Shown here: piece by piece, positions 28,051-37,095 of the stretch
Layout of the letters: every line of letters begins with the position of its first letter
Position numbering within the stretch: position 1 is the first letter of the stretch
Origin: Dickeya dianthicola NCPPB 453
GTDB lineage: Bacteria; Pseudomonadota; Gammaproteobacteria; Enterobacterales; Enterobacteriaceae
Reading direction: 5' to 3'
Length of the DNA: 64,000 nt
Assembly: GCF_000365305.1 (NCBI RefSeq)
Contig: NZ_CM001841.1
Location: forward strand, 3,765,926-3,829,925
The notes under the pieces: generated by a model
The model's database searches: none
What the model was told of the DNA's origin: nothing
Seen by the model: only the letters and a program-made list of their open reading frames with translations
Position numbers and translations under genes: made by a program

Positions 28051-30547
28051 AACCGCTGGGCATCGGGACGCGGTCGCGGCGGAAACCGCCGTCCATACGC
28101 TGCGCCAACAGTGGGCAGACGCGCTGCACCAGGCGGATGACGCGGCGCTGAATCGGGTGTGGCGCCAGTGTACGCCGGCCATGCTGCTGACGTTACGCCC
28201 GGCGCTGACCGCCTGCGGCCAGCAGAGTCAGGTACGCCAGCGTTGGGTGGTGCGTTTTTCCGCCGCGACGCAATATCGCCTGCTGACCCTGCTGGAACCG
28301 GCGGATGCGCCGTTTATCCGCGAGCTGATGGACGACGTGCGCGCCAGCCAGCCGGCCATCGCCGCCCATTGCGCCCACGCTCCCGGCGAACCGCTGTTGA
28401 CGCACAGCCTGTGGAGCCTCACGTTCAGCTACCTGCTGGCGGAGCGCGGTAGCGAATTCAACCGGCAAAGCTATCTGAACGCGCTGCTGCGGCAACTGGC
28501 GGCGCACCATAACCTGTCGCGTCAGGCGCTGATCGACGCGTTGCTGCAACGCCTGCGCCATACTCCGGCCGATACCGTGGTGCGCCGGGCGCTGCTGACG
28601 CTGCTCAGCCGTTTGCGCGAAAGCGATCCTCCCGCGCCGCAGACTCAGCCTCAACGTCAATCGCAACCACAACCAGCGGCGCCGTGCCACATCGACGCGG
28701 ACCTCCCGCCGCCGGCGCAGCCGTTGCTTGACGCCGCCTGCTACCACTACCTGTACGAGGTGTTAGTCCACGGCGACCCGACGCGCCGCTTTGTGCCGCC
28801 GGACCAGGCGCAAACCGTCTGGCGTGCTGCGTCGTCGTATGCCGGTGCCGACCTGTTGCGCTGCCTGCAACAGTTGCAGGCTCATCACCCGTTGCTGATC
28901 CAGCGCTGGCTGGCGGTATCGACACACCACCCGGCAAGCTGGTTGCGGCTGTGCGCCGCCCTGCGCCCGTCGCAGGCCGCCCAGTTGCTTGCGCAGTTGG
29001 TCGCGCTGCGCCAGCCGGCGGTCAACCTGCATAGCCTGACGACCACGCTCGACAACGTCACCCGCCGCCTGACCGTGGCGCAGCGGCAGGCGTTTTACGG
29101 GCAGATGATCGACGCGCTGGCCGCCAACCGCACGCCGGACTGGCTGGCGATACGCGATGCGGTCAGCCAGTCCGCCCCGCCGTCTGCCGTAGTACCGTAT
29201 CAGCCGGTCAGCGCCGCAACGCCCGACTCCCCGACGCCATCGGCAATGGACGACGCCAGCGCGCTGACGTTATTGCAGCGGATTGCCGAACACGCTCCGG
29301 CGACGCTCGCCGCCGACGACATCACCGCGTTAGCCGCCGCGCTGGCGCGCCTGTTGCCCTCGCAGCCGGAAGCGGTACGCCGTTTTCTGCTGCCCGCGCT
29401 GCAATCGGCGGACATGACCGAACGGCTGACGGACGCGCTACCCGATACCCTGCACACCGCGTTACTGCTGCTGTTGCGCCGCAGCGATTTTCTGGCGCTG
29501 CACCCGTACGGCCGCTTTATCGCCAACCTCTGTCATCGCCACCCGGCGTACCGCGGCGCGTCGCAGGCGCTGGAAAGCCTGCTGTGGCGCGCGCTGTATC
29601 ACAGTCTGTTCGCCGCCGGTTCGCCGGCGGATATCGCCGCCTTTATTAGCCATTATCTGGGCAAACTGGCCGCCGACTGGCAACAGCGCAGCCGTCAGCC
29701 GTCACCGGCGGCGTTTTACCGTTTTCTGCTGCAACAGGCGCAGGCCGAACGGTTAGCCGCGACCCGCACGCTGACCGATCGTCTGCAACGGCTGATCACC
29801 GATGCCGGTCTGGATCAGGATACGCCGGCGATTACCGCCGTCGCGGATGCCGATGCCGTCGCCGATAGCGGGCAACCGCCTGAACACGACATCGCCGCCG
29901 CGCCGCCTCTTGAACCGCCAGACGCCGCCGCCGCGGCAACGCCGGACATGACGGTTAAGGACATGACGGTTAAGGACATGGCGGTTAAGGACATGGCGGT
30001 TCCGGTGATTATCGACTGGCGGGGCGACGAGACGTTACCCACCGACGAACCGGTATCAATCGCCAATGCCGGGCTGGTGCTGGCAGCGCCCTGGCTCCCC
30101 CGCCTGCTGGCAAAGCTGGCGCTGGTGCGGGACGGCGTATTCCCGCAGCCGGACGCCCGTTATCAGGCTATCCACGGCCTGCAATATCTGGTGGATCAGG
30201 GGCGAAACTGCGCCGAGTACCAGTTGGCGCTGAACAAACTGCTGTGCGGCCTGCCGCTCAATGCGCCGCTTCCGTTAACGCTACCGCCTGACGCCGCCGC
30301 CCGCGACACGCTGGACGCGCTGCTGGCCGCCATCCTTCAGCACTGGAATGCGCTAGGCCACACCTCGGTTGACGGATTGCGCCAAACCTTCCTGCAACGC
30401 GAAGGCACCCTGTGGCGACAGGCAGACAGCTGGAAACTGGAGGTGGTTGCCGGCCCGTTCGACATGCTGCTCGACCGGCTGCCCTGGAGGTATTCGACCA
30501 TCAAATACCCCTGGATGGACCGGCCGCTGCACGTGGTCTGGCGCTGA
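27965..30547 (+). CDS. eCIS tape measure protein, C-terminal fragment
   Basis: An 860-codon frame that continues the tape measure after the frameshift; the ATG at 27965 is only the first available start and has no clear ribosome-binding site. It contains another copy of the conserved repeat (FSYLLAERGSEFNRQSYLNALLRQLAAHHNLSRQALIDALLQRL) and ends with the usual C terminus (ADSWKLEVVAGPFDMLLDRLPW...STIKYPWM). Tape measure length sets particle length, so independent translation of this half would not give normal particles. Possible explanations are a pseudogene, a phase-variable switch, programmed frameshifting or a sequencing error. Confidence 0.8.
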   Translation: MAPRARALPRLPGITPGAQPERRRPVAGETAGHRDAVAAETAVHTLRQQWADALHQADDAALNRVWRQCTPAMLLTLRPALTACGQQSQVRQRWVVRFSAATQYRLLTLLEPADAPFIRELMDDVRASQPAIAAHCAHAPGEPLLTHSLWSLTFSYLLAERGSEFNRQSYLNALLRQLAAHHNLSRQALIDALLQRLRHTPADTVVRRALLTLLSRLRESDPPAPQTQPQRQSQPQPAAPCHIDADLPPPAQPLLDAACYHYLYEVLVHGDPTRRFVPPDQAQTVWRAASSYAGADLLRCLQQLQAHHPLLIQRWLAVSTHHPASWLRLCAALRPSQAAQLLAQLVALRQPAVNLHSLTTTLDNVTRRLTVAQRQAFYGQMIDALAANRTPDWLAIRDAVSQSAPPSAVVPYQPVSAATPDSPTPSAMDDASALTLLQRIAEHAPATLAADDITALAAALARLLPSQPEAVRRFLLPALQSADMTERLTDALPDTLHTALLLLLRRSDFLALHPYGRFIANLCHRHPAYRGASQALESLLWRALYHSLFAAGSPADIAAFISHYLGKLAADWQQRSRQPSPAAFYRFLLQQAQAERLAATRTLTDRLQRLITDAGLDQDTPAITAVADADAVADSGQPPEHDIAAAPPLEPPDAAAAATPDMTVKDMTVKDMAVKDMAVPVIIDWRGDETLPTDEPVSIANAGLVLAAPWLPRLLAKLALVRDGVFPQPDARYQAIHGLQYLVDQGRNCAEYQLALNKLLCGLPLNAPLPLTLPPDAAARDTLDALLAAILQHWNALGHTSVDGLRQTFLQREGTLWRQADSWKLEVVAGPFDMLLDRLPWRYSTIKYPWMDRPLHVVWR
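29945..30004. repeat. Tandem repeat, 4 x 15 bp, in tape measure gene
   Basis: Four units GACATGACGGTTAAG (the last two GACATGGCGG...) encode DMTVK/DMAVK pentapeptides in frame. They fall in a Pro/Ala-rich linker, so length variation would be tolerated. Confidence 0.85.
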
Positions 30548-30606
30548 ATACCGATTGCCGGACAGCCTACGCATCACTGACAACCGTAAGGGAGAGAGCC
30601 ATCGCC

Positions 30607-33111
30607 ATGAGGATTCACCGTTTCACCGGGCGCAACGCAACGCTGGCGCGGCTGCCGGCCCTGTCGTTTCCATTGGCATTGCTGTTTCCATTGGCATTGC
30701 TGTTTCCGCTGGCCTTACTGTTTCCATTGACATTACTGCTTTCATTGACATTACTGCTTCCGCTGGCGGCGTATAGCGCGCCGCCGGAACCGTCACCGGA
30801 GCCTTCTGCCGCGCCCAACGCCCCGGCGTACGCCCAATGCCTTCAGGCGCTGGAACGGATGGACAGCCGACGCTTTACCCGCATCACGCAGGATAAACTG
30901 GCGATCATCTACCACGACAATCCTGACTATCAGGTGGATTATCGCCAGCCGGGCGACTACCTCGCCGACGGGCTGTTCGGCCCTAAAACGCGCAAATGGC
31001 TGGCGACGTTTTGCGGCGAATTCGACATCACGCCGCCGCCCAACCGCAACACCTTCGCCGAAGCACTGCTGGTGTCGCTGGCTAAAGTGTCGGAGCTTGA
31101 TCAGGTGTTCCCTTACTGGCGCAGCCGTATGGGCGCGTCGGAGCTGTTGCAGTGGCCGGCGCAGAAAACCATCGAATTCCTCACCGCGCAGGCGGACGCC
31201 GTCCTCGCCCCGCCGCCGCCAGAGACGACGTCGCCGCAGTACTACGCCCTGACCGGGGACGACCTGCGCAAACTGGCGGAACGCAACGCCATCCAGAGCC
31301 AGTTGGACGGCATGATCGGCCACCAGTTCACCAGCCCGGTGGAGCTGAACAACGCGGTGCGTCCATTGATCCGTCAGTTGCGCGGCGACGAGGAGCAGAT
31401 CCTGCGACAAATTGTGGACGCCGCACCGGCCAGCGACGGCAACCACCGCCGCCCTCAACCCACATCGGTTTCCACGCCGGGCGACGATACGCCGCACGAC
31501 GAGCCGCTACGCCCCGACGTCGCCGACACCCGGCAAAACAGCGACGCCGGCACGCCGATTACCGTCTACTCGCTGAATCAGCATGCGCTGGAGCTGGCTT
31601 ATCTGGATCTCAATCTGGTGTCGGTCGACAACGACGCGCTGGCGCGGCTGGCAACGCTGAAAAACACCCCGTTCGCCGACCGCTACCAACTGGTGACGGC
31701 GATGAAAATGGCCGGGCTTGACCGCCTCAGCCACCAGAGCCGGCAACGCATTCTGGACATCGCCCGCAAAGACGGCGCGCCGTCGGCACCCTCCCCGCCA
31801 ATGGTCTGGCGCGCGCCCGCCGACTGCGGCTGTGAAGACAGCACCCCGAACGTTAACGGCGCCGACGCCACCTTCTACGGCTTTTACCCTTACTGGCAGC
31901 CGCTGGCCGACGGGCAAACCCTCAATTTTCGTCAACTGGACCGCATCGGCTATTTCTCCGCCGCGGTGTTGCCCGGCGCGCGCGACCCGCAACTGGTACT
32001 GCCGCCCAACTGGCGCAACACCCGCCCGTATAACGATTTTATTCGGCTGGCGCACCGCTACCGCACCCATGTCGATCTGGTGGTGTCCACGCCGAGAAAA
32101 CTGCCGTCGCCGACGCTGGTCAGCCTGTTCACCTCGTCACTGATTGCCCGTCTGAGTACCAGCATTCAGACCCCGCTCGACGACGACGGGACCAACCGGG
32201 CCAAACCCTGGCTGACCTTCGGCTTGAGTCCGCTGGATACGATGGCCGACGGCGTGACGCTGGACTTCGACCTGACCCGGCTCACCACCCGCGCCGGTCA
32301 GCAGACGTTTATTCGCTTTGTGCAGGCGCTGCGCAAAACCTTCACGCCCGCCGGCCACACGCCGGAGACGCCGCCCCGCTACGCCGTCAACCTGATGGTG
32401 CCGGTGGAGCCGCTGCTAAAGGGTCAGGGGTTCTATACGCTGGATAACCTGCGGGAACTGCTGCCGTATGTGGATCGGTTTATTTTGCAGCCGGAGCCCC
32501 CTGACGGCGCGGTCAAGCCGCGCCGGACGCTCGACCAGTTAAGCGACCTGCGCCATTTTTTAAGCCGGCAGCCGCAGGCCGCCGTTCCCGAGCTATACCG
32601 CAAGATGGTGCCTGTCCTGATTACCGATGCCACTCGTCAGCAACCGACTGAGCTGGCGGAACTGGTGCGTTACAGCAGTTGGAGCTTTCTCAGTGCCGCT
32701 TACTGGCCGCTGCCGCTCGACGCGGCCAGCCAGCAGCTCATCAGCCAGACCTACTACCCCGCCGCCGAGCTGCCGGCGCCGCTGGCGCAGATAGCCTCGG
32801 CCGTCAATGCGGTTATCGACGTCATCTGCCCCAACCGTTGGGTGCTGCGCCTGATTCTGTTCATCACCTTCTGGGGGATTGTCGTCGCCGGCATCGCCAG
32901 CCTGTGGCTGTTCCCGGTGCGCAAGGTCACCGACTCGCTGTGGTTCGCGGGGTTTGTGGTGCTGTTCGCCGCGGCACTGATGCTGGCGCTGGTGGCCGAC
33001 CCGTACTGGCAGCAATACCAAACGTTAATCCTGCTGCTGTTCGCCGCCGTGGTGGTCGCCATCGCCGTGCTGCAACGCATCAGAAAAAATCGGCGGGAGC
33101 GGAATCCGTAG
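30607..33111 (+). CDS. Membrane-anchored GH18-like protein with peptidoglycan-binding region
   Basis: An 834-residue protein ending the eCIS operon. The N terminus is a signal-like segment whose hydrophobic core is an expanded LLFPLA repeat. Residues ~60-130 resemble a peptidoglycan-binding fold (GDYLADGLFGPKTRKWLATFC). From ~420 to 690 is a GH18-like barrel (FYGFYPYWQPLADGQTLNFRQLDRIGYFSAAV). Its catalytic-strand motif reads D548-GVTL-D553-F-D555, where GH18 enzymes have Glu last. Three membrane helices lie at ~744-825, then a basic tail. Export, cell-wall contact and anchoring suggest particle docking or release through the envelope, not a particle component. The start is the ATG at 30607. 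Confidence 0.75.
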   Translation: MRIHRFTGRNATLARLPALSFPLALLFPLALLFPLALLFPLTLLLSLTLLLPLAAYSAPPEPSPEPSAAPNAPAYAQCLQALERMDSRRFTRITQDKLAIIYHDNPDYQVDYRQPGDYLADGLFGPKTRKWLATFCGEFDITPPPNRNTFAEALLVSLAKVSELDQVFPYWRSRMGASELLQWPAQKTIEFLTAQADAVLAPPPPETTSPQYYALTGDDLRKLAERNAIQSQLDGMIGHQFTSPVELNNAVRPLIRQLRGDEEQILRQIVDAAPASDGNHRRPQPTSVSTPGDDTPHDEPLRPDVADTRQNSDAGTPITVYSLNQHALELAYLDLNLVSVDNDALARLATLKNTPFADRYQLVTAMKMAGLDRLSHQSRQRILDIARKDGAPSAPSPPMVWRAPADCGCEDSTPNVNGADATFYGFYPYWQPLADGQTLNFRQLDRIGYFSAAVLPGARDPQLVLPPNWRNTRPYNDFIRLAHRYRTHVDLVVSTPRKLPSPTLVSLFTSSLIARLSTSIQTPLDDDGTNRAKPWLTFGLSPLDTMADGVTLDFDLTRLTTRAGQQTFIRFVQALRKTFTPAGHTPETPPRYAVNLMVPVEPLLKGQGFYTLDNLRELLPYVDRFILQPEPPDGAVKPRRTLDQLSDLRHFLSRQPQAAVPELYRKMVPVLITDATRQQPTELAELVRYSSWSFLSAAYWPLPLDAASQQLISQTYYPAAELPAPLAQIASAVNAVIDVICPNRWVLRLILFITFWGIVVAGIASLWLFPVRKVTDSLWFAGFVVLFAAALMLALVADPYWQQYQTLILLLFAAVVVAIAVLQRIRKNRRERNP
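30667..30756. repeat. Tandem repeat, 5 x 18 bp, in signal-peptide coding region
   Basis: Five units of TTTCCATTGGCATTGCTG type encode repeated FPLALL/FPLTLL. They lengthen the hydrophobic core of the GH18-like protein's signal sequence. Copy number changes would keep the frame. Confidence 0.88.
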
Positions 33112-33116
33112 CCACA

Positions 33117-33139
33117 GGCGGCACTGCCGCAGTGCCGCC
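33117..33139 (+). terminator. Hairpin at end of eCIS operon
   Basis: A 9-bp stem GGCGGCACT / AGTGCCGCC begins five bases after the stop codon. There is no strong T-tract, so termination efficiency is uncertain. Confidence 0.5.
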
Positions 33140-33274
33140 AGCGAATGCGCTTTGGCTGCCGTCGGGTGACTTAGAGTATATTACCTGACAAGGGTGAAGG
33201 TATTTTGCCACACGAACCGAGTCATGACGTGGTGTATGCAATTGCAGCTTCTATCGCTAATAGATAAAACAATA

Positions 33275-33823
33275 TTACGCCTGACTGATACGTGTTACTG
33301 GACAGTCAACTATTAAGCGGTTCCACTGTTCTACATTCATACAAAGAACATCAAACGATTTGCCCCATCCTCTTGGTTGTGGGCCGCCAATCCACTCAGT
33401 TCGCCACAAGACTGAGCGTAGCGCTGATAATTCTGCTGGGGTTAACGCCTTCAATCCAATAAGAACGATATACTTAAGCGGCTTATTAGCTATCCCACAA
33501 TCTAACCCCAAATAGATCAAGCTATCGCGTAATTTAGGAAATAAATGCTTTGTAATTAACGCACCACTTTGCATGTCATCAGCAAAGCGAGCCACTTCCG
33601 CTTCACGATTAACTTCGGGAATAGCCCCATGCTCTGGATCTTTTACTTCTATCAGCCAGAGTTGATTTGACCACTCAACAACGAAATCGACAGATTTCAA
33701 ATAATGCGTTAGTCCATGTCCCGACCTTCCAGGTTTATCTAGCTTAATCGCCGAATTAGCCCGAGAAAAATCAATAAACAAATCACCTTCTTTCCATTCA
33801 GGATATTGCTCCCAAGGCGTCAT
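33275..33823 (-). CDS. Putative PD-(D/E)XK nuclease partner of the upstream ATPase
   Basis: A 182-residue protein. Residues 44-65 (SVDFVVEWSNQLWLIEVKDPEH) contain D46 followed by E59-V60-K61, the D...ExK core of PD-(D/E)XK nucleases. No other domain, signal peptide or membrane helix is seen. It overlaps the stop of the ATPase gene by four bases (ATGA), so the two are translationally coupled and probably form a complex. The pair is much more AT-rich than its neighbours, as expected of acquired defence genes. Nuclease assignment rests on the motif only. Confidence 0.65.
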   Translation of the reverse strand: MTPWEQYPEWKEGDLFIDFSRANSAIKLDKPGRSGHGLTHYLKSVDFVVEWSNQLWLIEVKDPEHGAIPEVNREAEVARFADDMQSGALITKHLFPKLRDSLIYLGLDCGIANKPLKYIVLIGLKALTPAELSALRSVLWRTEWIGGPQPRGWGKSFDVLCMNVEQWNRLIVDCPVTRISQA

Positions 33824-34818
33824 CGAACACCGCCAAGAGAGCGCTTAACCTCCAAATCATATAAGCGTAAATACTCATCAGCGATCTTATTAGGACTGAT
33901 ATCCTCATAGCATCCAAAGCTGCGAGAAACCACGCCCTCATTTTTATTTTTTTCTAGCGAAAAATAGCGAACTTCAACATCCTCCTTGAGGAAGTCTAAT
34001 TCACGCAAAAAAGCATAGTTATGTGTCGCGACAAAGATTTGAACCCCTCTCTCCGCCAACATCTTCAAGATAAGCACGACATCTTTCATTAAAGACGGAT
34101 TAAGGTTAGCCTCGGGTTCATCCCAGAAAAGAGTATTATTGGTAAACAACGAGCCATTATGAATGAGTTGCCAGATCAGCGCTAATTTACGATGCCCTTC
34201 AGCAACCAGAGAAATTTCAAGTCTGGCGTTATTTGACGTTAACTGAAACTCATCATTAGTGACGCTCACTTTACCACCAACCGTTTTTCTGATGATATCC
34301 AGCAGAGGTTGATGATCCCTTAACGGGGCTCCTTTCCTTGCAGGAAGGTAAGCTTGCTTAATAATATCATAATAAATCTCTTCAAAAGCCAACTCATATT
34401 TGTCATAAAGAGAAACGAATCCTGGTGCGAAGGATAACACTTCCTTCACAGGGATAAAAACAGGATCCGAAACCATATCTAATCGGCCTGATAAATCAAA
34501 ACGGTGGTGTCTGGTATTATCAAACTCAAGAGTAATACCACCGCTATCTATTGTTGACAATAATATTTTCGCACACGTCGCGCCCTTTTTCCTGTTCACT
34601 AATCGGGAAATATCACCTTTGGCAGGGCGAAAGACATTCGCGATTTTCTTATATAAGAGATCTTTATTGCCTCCTTGCTGTTGCAGGCAATATAGCAATT
34701 TCATAACATGAGTCTTTCCTGTACCATTCTCCCCGATAAAGACATTGATACCATTTGTAAAATCAAACTTCGCTTCTTTGAAAGCACCAAAATTCTCTAA
34801 CTCAAGGGTATCAAACAT
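33820..34818 (-). CDS. ABC/SMC-type AAA ATPase of a putative defence pair
   Basis: A 332-residue ATPase of the OLD/RecF-like AAA group. Walker A is GENGTGKT near residue 29. Walker B is LFWDEPEANLNP, followed by an H-loop (FVATHNYAFL). The insert between Walker A and B is short, with an AEGHRKLALIWQL helix corresponding to the signature region. There is no TOPRIM domain, so it is not a full OLD nuclease. The ATG at 34818 is favoured by AGGTG six bases upstream; a GTG start three codons earlier is possible. Together with the overlapping nuclease gene it resembles two-gene ATPase-effector anti-phage systems. Confidence 0.75.
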   Translation of the reverse strand: MFDTLELENFGAFKEAKFDFTNGINVFIGENGTGKTHVMKLLYCLQQQGGNKDLLYKKIANVFRPAKGDISRLVNRKKGATCAKILLSTIDSGGITLEFDNTRHHRFDLSGRLDMVSDPVFIPVKEVLSFAPGFVSLYDKYELAFEEIYYDIIKQAYLPARKGAPLRDHQPLLDIIRKTVGGKVSVTNDEFQLTSNNARLEISLVAEGHRKLALIWQLIHNGSLFTNNTLFWDEPEANLNPSLMKDVVLILKMLAERGVQIFVATHNYAFLRELDFLKEDVEVRYFSLEKNKNEGVVSRSFGCYEDISPNKIADEYLRLYDLEVKRSLGGVR

Positions 34819-34998
34819 ACTATACACCTATAGCCGTAGTATTTACCGGAGTGACATACTTTGCAGCTCCGACAGCCCAATATTCAGGATAATAAACCGG
34901 GAAACCCTAACTCTCCAACTGTATTATTTTTATCGTTCCCATAAATCTGCCTCCTGAATAATTAGGCATTTTTTATCCCTCAGTAATAACAGGCCGCA

Positions 34999-36030
34999 TT
35001 AATGCCCCCGCACCGACTCCCTGACAACCAGATGCCCGGCTAGCTCGATGCGCTGGGCGACGCCGAGCGCCTGCGCGGGCAGCAGTTGCTGGGTGAGCAG
35101 TTGCAGCGCGGCGCGCGCCATCTCTTCGAACGGCAGATGCACGGTGGTGAGCGCCAGCGGCAGCATATCCAGCGGCAGAATATCGTCCATCCCCATCACC
35201 GAGATATCATCCGGCACCCGCAAGCCGTGCTGACTGAGCGCATCGGCCACGCCGATGGCCTGATTATCGGCGGCGCAGAAAATGGCGGTTACGCCCAGCC
35301 GGTCCGGGTGGCGGGCCAGCCAACCGAGCAGCGCGTCGCGAGCGGTCAGCGGCTGGAAATCCGGCAGCGACAGAATCAACCGTTCGTCCGGTGCGATAGC
35401 GGCCTGCGCCAGCGCGCTGCGATAGCCGCGCTCACGCTCGCGGATGGTCTGACGCGAAGGCCAGGTCAGGTGCAGGATACGACGATGCCCCTGTGCTATC
35501 AGATAACGCACTGCCGCCGTCGCCGCATAGTAGTTGGCCGGCATCACGGTGTTAAGCCGCATGGTCGGGTCTTCGCCGTTGATCAATACCGCCGGTACGC
35601 CGCTTTCCGCCACCGCGTTCAGCAACGTCGGATGGTCGTCATTGACGATCAGAATGCCGTTGGCCTTGCCGCCCCGCAGCGCCTGCAACAATTGCTGTTC
35701 GTTGATGCTGTCCGGCTCGCCGACAAACGGACTGAGCTGGATGTTGCGCTGCTGACACAGGGTTTTCAGCCGGTTGATCAGCGTCAGCGACACCAGATTA
35801 AGGTCGTTTTCCAGCATCAGGTTGCGTGGCGTCGCCAGCATAATGTGGCGCAGCGGCTCCGTGGTCTCGGCCGTTTTGTTCGTCTTATGCAGCGGATAGC
35901 CCTGCTCGGTGGCGATCGCCATAATCTGCTGGCGTACTTTGGCGCTGATCGGCGCCGTGCCGTTCAGCACCCGCGATACGGTGCTGATCGACACGCCCGC
36001 GCGCTCGGCGATATCTTTGAGCGTCGCCAT
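34999..36030 (-). CDS. LacI-family transcriptional regulator of the glycan operon
   Basis: A 343-residue repressor. The N-terminal helix-turn-helix (ATLKDIAERAGVSISTVSRVLNG) is canonical, followed by a periplasmic-binding-protein-like sugar-sensing domain. It is the last gene of the operon and starts directly at the stop codon of the upstream permease, so it is co-transcribed and likely autoregulatory. Its probable ligand is the imported oligosaccharide or a breakdown product. Palindromes in 42945-43456 are candidate operators, though they lack the usual central CG. Confidence 0.93.
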   Translation of the reverse strand: MATLKDIAERAGVSISTVSRVLNGTAPISAKVRQQIMAIATEQGYPLHKTNKTAETTEPLRHIMLATPRNLMLENDLNLVSLTLINRLKTLCQQRNIQLSPFVGEPDSINEQQLLQALRGGKANGILIVNDDHPTLLNAVAESGVPAVLINGEDPTMRLNTVMPANYYAATAAVRYLIAQGHRRILHLTWPSRQTIRERERGYRSALAQAAIAPDERLILSLPDFQPLTARDALLGWLARHPDRLGVTAIFCAADNQAIGVADALSQHGLRVPDDISVMGMDDILPLDMLPLALTTVHLPFEEMARAALQLLTQQLLPAQALGVAQRIELAGHLVVRESVRGH

Positions 36031-37083
36031 TTATTTCATTCCCGTGTTGGCAATGCCGGTGGTGATGTATTTTTGCAGGAACACAAACACCGCCGTCACC
36101 GGCAGCAGCGACAACATGGTCATCGCCAGAATGTAGTGCCACTGCACCGAGAACTGCCCCTGAAACGCGTTCAGGCCGATTTGCAACGTGAAGTTGTCCT
36201 GACTGGACAGCACGATCAGCGGCCACAGGAAGTCGTTCCAGCGCCAAATCACCGAGAAGATCGCCAGCACCGCCAGCGCCGGCGCGGTGAGCGGCAGGAT
36301 GATTTTCCAGTAGATGCGAAACTCGCTGGCGGCGTCGATGCGCGCGGCTTCGATCAGCTCATCGGGGATGGTCAGCATGTACTGGCGCAGCAGGAACACC
36401 CCGGTGGGCGTAGCGATGGTGGGGATGATCACCCCCCACAGGTTGTCGCCCATGCGCAGGCCAATCACCACCAGGAAGGTCGGCACCATCACCACCGACA
36501 GCGGGATCATCATGGTGGACAGAAACAGCGTCAGCACCGTGCCGCGCCCGCGAAACTCATATTTCGCCAGCGCAAACGCCGCCATCGAACTGAGCAGCAG
36601 CGTCAGCAGCGTCGCCATCACCGTCACGAACACGGTATTTTTCAGGTAGGTGGCGAAGTGGAATTTCGACATCGGCGTGGTGTAGTTGTCGGTTTCCAGA
36701 TGCAGGGTTTTCTGCGGCGTCAGGTTCTGCACCGGCACCCGCATCACCTCCTGCGGCGCGTTAGGGTCCACCATCTGCGCCAGCAGGCCGATGCGCCGCA
36801 CCATCGCCAGCGTTTTGCTGCTGCCGTCGTCCTGCTTCGTCTGCCACAGCTCCAGCGGTTTCGGGTAGTCGGGCAGCGTGACGGTGCTGGCGGCTTCCGG
36901 CAGAAAACTGGGTGGGAAGCGGTTGATCTCCGCCGGGGTTTTCAGCGACGACATCGCCGCCCACATCACCGGGATCAGCACCAGCAGCGTGCCCACCACC
37001 AGCCACACCCAGCTCAGGATGTCGGTGACGTGAATCCGCCCCGGATAACGGGTGCGGGTAAGAAATGCGATTATCTTCATCAT
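36031..37083 (-). CDS. Carbohydrate ABC transporter permease (MalG-like, CUT1)
   Basis: A 350-residue inner-membrane permease. Near the C terminus is the EAA loop (EAARIDAASEFRIYWKIILPLTAPALA) that docks the ATPase. A ~100-residue periplasmic insertion follows the first membrane helix (from SSLKTPAEINRFPPSF to about NYTTPMSKFHF), larger than in MalG. It is paired with the MalF-like gene 12 bp upstream. Confidence 0.93.
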   Translation of the reverse strand: MMKIIAFLTRTRYPGRIHVTDILSWVWLVVGTLLVLIPVMWAAMSSLKTPAEINRFPPSFLPEAASTVTLPDYPKPLELWQTKQDDGSSKTLAMVRRIGLLAQMVDPNAPQEVMRVPVQNLTPQKTLHLETDNYTTPMSKFHFATYLKNTVFVTVMATLLTLLLSSMAAFALAKYEFRGRGTVLTLFLSTMMIPLSVVMVPTFLVVIGLRMGDNLWGVIIPTIATPTGVFLLRQYMLTIPDELIEAARIDAASEFRIYWKIILPLTAPALAVLAIFSVIWRWNDFLWPLIVLSSQDNFTLQIGLNAFQGQFSVQWHYILAMTMLSLLPVTAVFVFLQKYITTGIANTGMK

Positions 37084-37095
37084 ACCGGCTCCCGG

